43,510 nucleotides of DNA from Acidobacteriota bacterium (GTDB lineage: Bacteria; Acidobacteriota; Vicinamibacteria; Vicinamibacterales; CAVVIG01): NCBI GenBank assembly GCA_016195265.1, contig JACPZW010000023.1, forward strand, positions 1 to 43,510. Direction: 5' to 3'. The notes below the pieces were generated by a model. That model was not told where the DNA came from. It saw nothing but the letters and a program-made list of their open reading frames with translations, and did no database searches. The position numbers and the translations under genes are program-made. Of the stretch, positions 9,015-14,814 are shown piece after piece. How positions within the stretch are numbered: position 1 is the stretch's first letter; the number at the start of each line of letters is the position of its first letter.

Positions 9015-9692
9015 ATGAACAAGATCAGGCGGCAGCAGAAGGGCTTCACCCTCCTCGAAATCATCGTCGTGCTGGCGGTGATCGGCGCCCTGGCGGCCAT
9101 GCTGGCGCCGGTGGTGTTCCGCTATATCGACGACGCCAAGCGGACGCAGGCGCAGTCGGACGTGAACACGATCGCCTCGGCGATTCAGCAGATGTACAAG
9201 GACACCGGCCGGTGGGCCTTCTACAACAACGGCACCGGCAAGCTGCCGTACACGTCGGGGACCGACGCCTCGCTGTTGACCAGCAATGGCGCGTGCACCG
9301 GCGCGTCCGCCGCTGGCACGTGCGACACCACGGTGCCGGTCGATACCAGCACGGGCTCGACTTGGGCGCTCGCCTCAGGCAAGGCGGACAGCCTGGCGGA
9401 CCAGTTGATCCTGAACACGCCCTTCACCGGCGCCACGGGCACGGCGTATTCGGCCAGCGGCGGTCGCGCGTGGCGTGGCCCATACCTGGATCGCATCCCG
9501 GCGCTCGATCCGTGGGCACGCAGCTATCTGGTGAGCATCGGGAACGCCGATCCGACCACTGAGGGGACGAACCAGAAGTGGGTGATCGTGATCTCCGCCG
9601 GCCCGAACGGAAACCTGGAGACCCTCGCCAACACCGCCGGCACAGCCAATCCCGTAGTCGCTGGCGATGACCTCATCGCCCGAGTGAAGTAA
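9015..9692 (+). CDS. GspG-like type IV pilin / major pseudopilin, tandem copy 3
   Basis: 225 residues from the ATG at 9015, chosen because AGAGAGGAA lies just before it and because it yields a normal leader, MNKIRRQQKG, before G|FTLLEIIVVLAVIG. An in-frame GTG at 8988 would add 9 residues and lengthen the leader unusually. It shares MYKDTGRW, WRGPYLDRIPALDPWARSYLV, WVIVISAGPNGNLET and an ending GDDLIARVK with copies 1 and 2. The central Cys pair (ACTGASAAGTCD) is also found in copies 1 and 2 and could form a disulfide. The next pilin-like gene starts about 70 bp downstream without a sigma54 element, so transcription may run through. Confidence 0.93.
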   Translation: MNKIRRQQKGFTLLEIIVVLAVIGALAAMLAPVVFRYIDDAKRTQAQSDVNTIASAIQQMYKDTGRWAFYNNGTGKLPYTSGTDASLLTSNGACTGASAAGTCDTTVPVDTSTGSTWALASGKADSLADQLILNTPFTGATGTAYSASGGRAWRGPYLDRIPALDPWARSYLVSIGNADPTTEGTNQKWVIVISAGPNGNLETLANTAGTANPVVAGDDLIARVK

Positions 9693-9732
9693 CGTGCGCC
9701 ACCAATTGACTGAACATTCGCAATCGCCGACT

Positions 9733-9747
9733 GGTGCGAATCGCACC
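9733..9747 (+). promoter_or_regulatory. Short perfect palindrome before the fourth pilin-like gene
   Basis: GGTGCGA-A-TCGCACC is a 7-bp perfect inverted repeat around a single base. It lies about 15 bp before the ATG at 9763, partly touching the Shine-Dalgarno stretch (GGGGAGGGGA). It could be a small operator or an RNA hairpin near the ribosome site. Only the symmetry is observed. Confidence 0.35.
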
Positions 9748-9762
9748 GGTGGGGAGGGGACG

Positions 9763-10617
9763 ATGAAGCTGTTTGCCAAAGCAATTTGGAGCCTTCGGAG
9801 AACGCCTCGCCTGCGGCGGATCATCACCGATTCGCAGGGCCTCATCAACACGACCGACCTGCTGGTCGCGACGGGCGCCACGGTCATCCTGGCGGCCGGC
9901 GTCGGCAGCGCGGCGCTCAGCACGTTGAACGACGCGAAGTACGGCAAGGCGCAACCGGATGCTCAGTCGGTCGCCAACGCCATCTCGCAGTTTTACAAGG
10001 ACACCGGCAAATGGCCGGGTCAGGCTGAGCAGGCGGCATTGACACCATCGACTGTCGTCAGCGGTGTAGGCGGAGGCGTGAAGGCGCAGTTCCTGGTGAC
10101 AGCGGGCACGACCGACTCGGACGCTGACAAGGCTGTGCGACCCATCGATTTCGATACTCCACCCGACGACGTGACGTATGAAAACGGCACGGCGATCTCG
10201 GTCGCTGCCGCGACGTGCCAGAATAATAGCTTGGAGGGGTTTGTCGGCAAGAAGATCGACGCCGGGAAACTGAGTAGTGCCAATCTCCTCAACGTCAATA
10301 ACTTCCTCGTGCGGAAGCCAGCCGATGCAAGCTACTCGAACTGGAAGGGGCCATATCTGCAGGAGGACATCAAGACGGATCCGTGGGATAGGGCCTGGGT
10401 GTTCAACCTCCAGCCGTTGTACTGCTCGGAGTCTATCGACATCACGAAAACGAGCACCGCTGGATCCCTGGGATATGCGTGGGCCTTGTCCGGCGGGGCG
10501 AACCGGACCATCACCACCGGCCTGAACCAGACCCACCTCGATCCAACAGGCGATGACACCGGTGTCAGTCTCGGCAAGCTCATCACGCGCGGCACGGGTG
10601 GTGCGGACTCGAAGTAA
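9763..10617 (+). CDS. Divergent pilin-like protein with degenerate prepilin signal
   Basis: 284 residues from the ATG at 9763 behind GGGGAGGGGA; a GTG at 9694 is in frame but has no support. After a long basic N-terminus (rich in Arg, about 25 residues) the sequence reads QGLINTTDLLVATGATVILAAG. This resembles a prepilin helix but lacks the GFTLLE motif: the acidic residue is Asp and falls at about +6. Downstream it keeps pilin landmarks: YGKAQPDAQSVANAISQFYKDTGKWPG, WKGPYLQEDIKTDPWDRAWVFN and a final ALSGGANRTI block parallel to the AGPNG segment of GspG-like proteins. It may be a minor pseudopilin, or a pilin-like protein that prepilin peptidase does not process normally. Confidence 0.8.
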   Translation: MKLFAKAIWSLRRTPRLRRIITDSQGLINTTDLLVATGATVILAAGVGSAALSTLNDAKYGKAQPDAQSVANAISQFYKDTGKWPGQAEQAALTPSTVVSGVGGGVKAQFLVTAGTTDSDADKAVRPIDFDTPPDDVTYENGTAISVAAATCQNNSLEGFVGKKIDAGKLSSANLLNVNNFLVRKPADASYSNWKGPYLQEDIKTDPWDRAWVFNLQPLYCSESIDITKTSTAGSLGYAWALSGGANRTITTGLNQTHLDPTGDDTGVSLGKLITRGTGGADSK

Positions 10618-10643
10618 GCGGCTCGCACTGAGGACGTGTATGG

Positions 10644-10672
10644 CGGGGCGCGCCATCGAGCGGAGCGCCCCG
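10644..10672 (+). terminator. GC-rich hairpin downstream of the fourth pilin-like gene
   Basis: CGGGGCGC (10644-10651) pairs perfectly with GCGCCCCG (10665-10672) across a 13-nt loop, 27 bp after the stop. There is no U-run, so termination is only suggested. The 177-bp gap to the next gene shows no clear promoter. Confidence 0.4.
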
Positions 10673-10794
10673 TCGCCGTCTTGACGAATCTTCCAGGCGC
10701 CCGCCTTCCAGCGGACGCTCACCGTGGGCCGACGCCAGCCGCCCAAGTTCTTGTTGGTTCGAGTGGGTAGCACGGAATCAGCCGAGTCCATCCA

Positions 10795-11535
10795 GTGAGC
10801 CCGACACACTTCCCTCGAATCCGCCGCCGATTCTCGCTGCGCATAGCAGAGCGCGCGGCTGGCTTCAGCCTGATCGAAATCATCGTCGTCGTGGCCGCGA
10901 TCGTCTTGATTTCAGCGGCCATCGCGCCACGGCTCTTCAGTTGGATCGATGAAGGCAGGGCGGCGCGCGCGCAGGGCGACGCGAACGCGATCGTCGCGGC
11001 CATGAACCGCTTCTTCCAGGACACGACACGCTGGCCGGGTCAGGTCGAAATCCTGAAGGCGAACAGCGCGACCCGGTTTCTGATCGTCGGCGATCCGGGC
11101 ACGGCGACGTTCCCGACCTTCGCGGTGTCGACAGGAATCGGGGCCGCCACGTGCACGAGCGGCCTCTCCGGCGTCACGCCGAACGTCACCGCGTTCACCG
11201 CGGCGACGCCCTCGTCTTCGAACAGCCTGAACGTCATCGAGTTCTTGACGAAGCAGCCGTCCGCAAGCGATTACCCGAACTGGCGCGGCCCTTATCTCGC
11301 GGTTGACCTCTCGTCAGATCCCTGGGCCCGCCCCTACGTGATCAATGTCATTCCCCTCTTCTGCGGCGAAACGGTCACCAGCGCCGCGCCGGCCGGCGCG
11401 CTCGGGTTCGGGTGGATCCTTTCGGGCGGACCCAATCGCACGGTCCAGACGCTCTTCACCGACTCGCACGTCAATGTGGATTCAGACGACGTCGGCACCA
11501 ACCTGAGCAAGCTGGTCACGCCGAGCGGTACGTGA
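10795..11535 (+). CDS. GspG-like pilin-like protein with long leader
   Basis: 246 residues from a GTG at 10795. The leader is long (about 28 residues, Arg-rich) and ends AERAAG|FSLIEIIVVVAAIVLISAAI, a proper prepilin motif with Glu at +5. The mature part has RAARAQGDANAIVAAMNRFFQDTTRWPG, then NWRGPYLAVDLSSDPWARPYVINV and LGFGWILSGGPNRTV, the same architecture as the gene at 9763 and the three tandem pilins. It is most similar in layout to the 9763 protein (cysteines in matching places), so the two may form a pair of minor pilins. Its TGA overlaps the next ATG (11535), starting a chain of translationally coupled genes running to 14136. Confidence 0.88.
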   Translation: MSPTHFPRIRRRFSLRIAERAAGFSLIEIIVVVAAIVLISAAIAPRLFSWIDEGRAARAQGDANAIVAAMNRFFQDTTRWPGQVEILKANSATRFLIVGDPGTATFPTFAVSTGIGAATCTSGLSGVTPNVTAFTAATPSSSNSLNVIEFLTKQPSASDYPNWRGPYLAVDLSSDPWARPYVINVIPLFCGETVTSAAPAGALGFGWILSGGPNRTVQTLFTDSHVNVDSDDVGTNLSKLVTPSGT

Positions 11536-11666
11536 TGACGAGGCACTACGCGCTGCGACGCCGGCGCGCGGCGAAACGTGTCGAGGAGAACGATCGCGAA
11601 GTGGCGGCCCGCCGCGAAGGCGACCCCCGATCGGCCGACCGCCGCGGGCAATGGAGCCGGTTATGA
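11535..11666 (+). CDS. Small Arg-rich ORF, translationally coupled on both sides
   Basis: 43 residues, MTRHYALRRRRAAKRVEEN..., with about one third arginine. The ATG overlaps the preceding stop (11533-11535), and its own TGA (11664-11666) overlaps the ATG of the PilZ gene at 11663. Such double overlap is the main support for a real gene. I do not recognise a family. It could alternatively be only a coupling device that brings ribosomes to the PilZ start, or part of a longer PilZ N-terminus split by a frameshift, because PilZ domains usually begin with a similar Arg-rich RxxxR stretch. Confidence 0.4.
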   Translation: MTRHYALRRRRAAKRVEENDREVAARREGDPRSADRRGQWSRL

Positions 11667-12007
11667 CGCAAACACCTCGATCCGCGCGCGTGTCAACGTC
11701 CGGTGTCGCCGTGCGGCTGGGAACCGAGCTCGGACAGATGATGGACATCAGCGCAACCGGGGCGCTGGTCCGGACGGGTGCGCCGCTGGCGGTGGGCCGC
11801 GAGTGTGCATTGCTGCTGAACATGCCCGACGGGCCGGTGCCCCTCACCGTCCGAATTATTCGCGCTGAGCTCAGGCCGGTTGAAATCCCGGGCGCGACGT
11901 CACAGCTCCGGCAGTATTTCGTCGCCGTGAGGTTTACCGAGCTCTCGCCACAGGCCGAACGGACGGTCGCGCAGCTCTGCAGCGCCGCTTTTGCCGAGAC
12001 GGAGTGA
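11663..12007 (+). CDS. PilZ-domain protein (putative cyclic-di-GMP receptor)
   Basis: 114 residues from the ATG at 11663 (GGAG 5 bp upstream); an in-frame ATG at 11651 is a second choice. The second PilZ motif is clear: DISATGALVRT (D/N-x-S-x-x-G), followed by the beta-barrel pattern ECALLLNMPDGPVPLTVRIIRAEL and YFVAVRFTEL. The first motif (RxxxR) is not well formed here; RSARV is the closest, and an Arg-rich stretch lies in the small ORF just before. PilZ proteins bind cyclic-di-GMP and often regulate pili. The link to a predicted HD-GYP phosphodiesterase at 17464-18930 is suggestive. Start and stop are coupled to both neighbours. Confidence 0.75.
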   Translation: MTQTPRSARVSTSGVAVRLGTELGQMMDISATGALVRTGAPLAVGRECALLLNMPDGPVPLTVRIIRAELRPVEIPGATSQLRQYFVAVRFTELSPQAERTVAQLCSAAFAETE

Positions 12008-14136
12008 CTGGCGCCAGGTCCGCGACACGCCGCCGCCACGATTCCCGGCAGCTCCTGCTCGGGCTCATGCGGCTCGGCGTGTACGTCATCCCGTTCCTTC
12101 CGCTCTACGTGTCGACGTCGCTGCTCTTTCCGTACGTCACCGGCCGCAACTTCGCCTTCCGGATCCTCATCGAACTTCTTCTCGTCCCGTGGGCCGCGCT
12201 GGCCTGGCTGACGAGGACGCCACGCCGATGGCCGTCGCCGACGACCGTGGCCCTGGTGCTGTTCGTGTCGTGGATTGCGCTCGCCGACGCCCTCGGCGCC
12301 AATCCCTACCGGAGCGTGTGGTCGACATACGAGCGAATGGCGGGCCTGCTCGGTCTCGTGCACCTCGTGCTGTTTTTCTTCATTCTCAAGGCCGCGCTCA
12401 AATCGCTGGCTGACTGGACTCGGTATTTCCATCTTTCGATCGCCGCGAGTTCGCTCGTAGCGTTGCTGGCGCTGTTCCAGTACGGCGTCGGCGCCATCTA
12501 CGGAAACGCGGCGCGGCCCTATGGCACCATCGGCAATCCGGGGCCGCTCGCCGGATATCTCCTGCTCCACGTGTTCGTCTGTGCGCTGCTCCTCACCACT
12601 GAACGCCGCCTTCTGGCAAGGACGCTCTTGATGGCAAGCGTGTGCCTGGAGCTCATGACGATCGTCGTCAGCGGCACCCGGTCGGCCATTCTGGCCCTGG
12701 CGCTCGTGTGTCCCGCCCTGGTCGTCCTCGCCGCGTGGCGACGCCGCCGTTGGATCCGCTCGCTCTCGACCCCGCGGCTCCAGCGTGGCCTGCTGCTCGT
12801 CGCAGTCCTCGCCGCGGCCGCACTCCTTCTTCTACGGCATCTTCCGCTGAGCGGGAACTTTGCGCGGCCGACGGTGGGTACCGGGCAGTCGCCTCGTCTC
12901 ACTCTCTGGATTACGACGCTCGGGGCCGTCCGCGAGCGCCTCTGGGCCGGCTGGGGGCAAGAGAACTTCTACATGCTGTGGGAACGGCATTATGTCGCAA
13001 CCGAAGGGTACTGGGATCGCGCCCATAATGTACTCCTCGAGTGGCTGTCTGCCGGCGGAATCCCGGCGCTCGCCTTGTTTGTCGCGATTGGGGCGTGCGT
13101 CGCCGGAAACATTCGGTCGATTGGAAAGCGCACGAGCGCTGAGGCGCTGGCGCTCGGCGGGTTCGTCTCGGCGTACGTCATCTTCAACATGTTCTGGTTC
13201 GACACGTTCGAAACGTCCTTTTTGCTGATCAGCGTCATGGCGTTCGCGGACTGGCGCGCGGCGGTCACGACCGCTGCGGACGTGGCAGACGAGGAACCGA
13301 AAGCGCCGGTTCGCCGGCCGCTCGCGCCCTGGGCCGTCGCGGCAGTCACGGCGATCGTCCTCGTCCCCGCGGCCTACGTGCTCACCCTCCGGCCGCTGTT
13401 CCTGGCGCACGACGTCATCGCGGCCTTGAACGCCTGGAACGGCGGCGGCCCTCTCGCCGAGAGTCGCGCCTCCTTTGAAAAGGCGTTCAGCTATCCGGGT
13501 CTACGCAGCCAGGAAGCGATCGAAAAGATGGCGGCGCTGGTTCCGTACGTCGTGGCGACTCGTGCGGCCACGGAGCCAGGAGAGACGAGGCGTTTTGTCG
13601 ATCGCGCGATCCGCGAGCTGACGGCGCTCACGGCCTCACCGGCAGTGGAAGCCAGACACCTGCAGATGCTCGGCACCGTGTATACGAGCGCCTCGGCACT
13701 CGAGCCGTCGTACCGCCCGCTCGCCCTCGACAGCTTCGTTCGCGCGCTCGCGATTTCTCCGAACAACGAGCAGATCTACGCCGGCCTCTCGGACTTCTAT
13801 GCCGCCGGCGGCGACTTCGACCAGGCGCTGGCGATGATGCGAACAGCCGCGACCCTTGCGCCGTACGAGTCCGAGCTGCAAATGGCGTTGGCCCCGCTGG
13901 CCTTGCGAACGGGGAAGCCCGCGGACGCAGAGCTTGAAACGTTCAGGGTTCAGCTCGCCGCCGAAAAGAATCTGGGTCGCCTCGCGGCGTGGTATCTGCA
14001 AACCGGCGACCTCGAGATCGCCAGAATCGTGCTGGAAGAGATGCGGAAGCGCGACCCTGCGAATCAGCAGATCCTCGAGCAATACCGCACCGTCGTCGAA
14101 TGGCTGAAGGAAGGGCGGGGGGCGACCCCAAAGTAG
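12004..14136 (+). CDS. O-antigen-ligase-like (Wzy_C) membrane protein with C-terminal TPRs
   Basis: 710 residues from a GTG overlapping the PilZ stop (GTGA). About 10-12 hydrophobic segments fill residues 15-460. The ligase-family motif WDRAHNVLLEWLSAGGIPAL has its conserved His-Asn at 341-342 after a large loop (GWGQENFYMLWERHYVATEGYW). Residues from about 480 to the end are soluble and TPR-like (for example YRPLALDSFVRALAISPNNEQIYAGLSDFYAAGGDFDQAL in shorter repeats). The family includes WaaL ligases, Wzy polymerases and PglL/PilO oligosaccharyltransferases that glycosylate pilins. Its place at the end of the coupled pilin-PilZ chain favours pilin glycosylation or polysaccharide export, but the sequence alone cannot decide. 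Confidence 0.85.
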   Translation: MTGARSATRRRHDSRQLLLGLMRLGVYVIPFLPLYVSTSLLFPYVTGRNFAFRILIELLLVPWAALAWLTRTPRRWPSPTTVALVLFVSWIALADALGANPYRSVWSTYERMAGLLGLVHLVLFFFILKAALKSLADWTRYFHLSIAASSLVALLALFQYGVGAIYGNAARPYGTIGNPGPLAGYLLLHVFVCALLLTTERRLLARTLLMASVCLELMTIVVSGTRSAILALALVCPALVVLAAWRRRRWIRSLSTPRLQRGLLLVAVLAAAALLLLRHLPLSGNFARPTVGTGQSPRLTLWITTLGAVRERLWAGWGQENFYMLWERHYVATEGYWDRAHNVLLEWLSAGGIPALALFVAIGACVAGNIRSIGKRTSAEALALGGFVSAYVIFNMFWFDTFETSFLLISVMAFADWRAAVTTAADVADEEPKAPVRRPLAPWAVAAVTAIVLVPAAYVLTLRPLFLAHDVIAALNAWNGGGPLAESRASFEKAFSYPGLRSQEAIEKMAALVPYVVATRAATEPGETRRFVDRAIRELTALTASPAVEARHLQMLGTVYTSASALEPSYRPLALDSFVRALAISPNNEQIYAGLSDFYAAGGDFDQALAMMRTAATLAPYESELQMALAPLALRTGKPADAELETFRVQLAAEKNLGRLAAWYLQTGDLEIARIVLEEMRKRDPANQQILEQYRTVVEWLKEGRGATPK

Positions 14137-14171
14137 CATGAGTGTCATGGGCCGCAGTGGTCTGCCTATGG

Positions 14172-14201
14172 TTGACAGCCCCCTTCCATTCACCCTACGC
14201 T
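14172..14201 (+). promoter_or_regulatory. Sigma70-type promoter of the toxin-antitoxin pair
   Basis: A perfect -35 TTGACA (14172-14177), an 18-bp spacer and a weak -10 TACGCT (14196-14201). The predicted start is about 14208, i.e. the antitoxin ATG itself, so the transcript may be leaderless. Autoregulation by the antitoxin is usual in such modules but no operator was identified. Confidence 0.5.
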
Positions 14202-14207
14202 GACTTC

Positions 14208-14432
14208 ATGAACGTGCACGTTCCGCCGGAACTTGAAGCCAAACTGAATCGCCTTGCCGCCGAAACCGGACGCAACGCCGATCAGGTTGCGTTGGACCTG
14301 TTGGCCAACTCGGTCGATCATGACGATTGGTTCCGTCGGGAGGTCGAAAAGGGCCGCCTCTCAGCCCGCGAAGGCCGCTTGCTGGACCATGACGAGGTCG
14401 CTTCTCGCATCGACCAGCGATATCGCGGCTGA
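14208..14432 (+). CDS. ParD/RHH-like antitoxin
   Basis: 74 residues, MNVHVPPELEAKLNRLAAETGRN..., from the ATG at 14208 (the frame stays open upstream but without homology). The short beta strand plus two helices at the N-terminus match ribbon-helix-helix DNA-binding antitoxins. The acidic/basic C-terminal tail (DDWFRREVEKGRLSAREG...HDEVASRIDQRY) resembles ParD-type toxin-binding tails. Its TGA overlaps the ATG of the toxin gene (TGATG at 14430-14434), the classic arrangement for a type II toxin-antitoxin operon. No Shine-Dalgarno is visible before the ATG, in line with a leaderless start. Confidence 0.82.
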   Translation: MNVHVPPELEAKLNRLAAETGRNADQVALDLLANSVDHDDWFRREVEKGRLSAREGRLLDHDEVASRIDQRYRG

Positions 14433-14752
14433 TGCGCGTCCGCTGGACGACGGACGGGGCCGACGATCTCGAGCGGATCTGTGACCACATCGCCGAAAGT
14501 CGTCCGGATTCCGCACGACGGGTTGCGCAGGCCATCGTCCAAGGTGTCTCCGCACTTGACACCTTTCCGAACCGGGGACGTCCAGGCCGCGTCGAAGGCA
14601 CCCGCGAGATCGTGTTTGTTTCCCTGCCGTTCATCGCCGTCTACGAAGTGCACGATGACGTGCAGGTCTTGCGGATCCTGCATGCAGCGAGCATCAGAGG
14701 GATGGCCGGCGACCGTGTCACGCTCGTCACTTCTTCACCTCGTCGCAATTGA
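14432..14752 (+). CDS. ParE/RelE-superfamily toxin
   Basis: 106 residues. The fold signature of the ParE/RelE family is clear: VRWTTDGADDLERICDHIAE at the N-terminus, then ALDTFPNRGRPGRVEGTREIVFVSLPFIAVYEVHDDVQVLRILHAA. The pattern 'F-P-x-x-G-R-x-G-R-x-x-x-T-R-E-x' with a late 'Y-x-V...V-x-V-L-R-I-L-H' is typical of ParE-like toxins that act on gyrase, although some relatives cleave mRNA at the ribosome. The coupled antitoxin lies upstream. The pair sits between the pilus locus and the convergent kinase gene, so it may be a small mobile addition at the edge of the locus. Confidence 0.88.
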   Translation: MRVRWTTDGADDLERICDHIAESRPDSARRVAQAIVQGVSALDTFPNRGRPGRVEGTREIVFVSLPFIAVYEVHDDVQVLRILHAASIRGMAGDRVTLVTSSPRRN

Positions 14753-14814
14753 GCGCTGCCAATCGGCGTGTGGGTGATGCTCTCCGGTCCCCGTCTGAGT
14801 AATGCCTCACTAGG

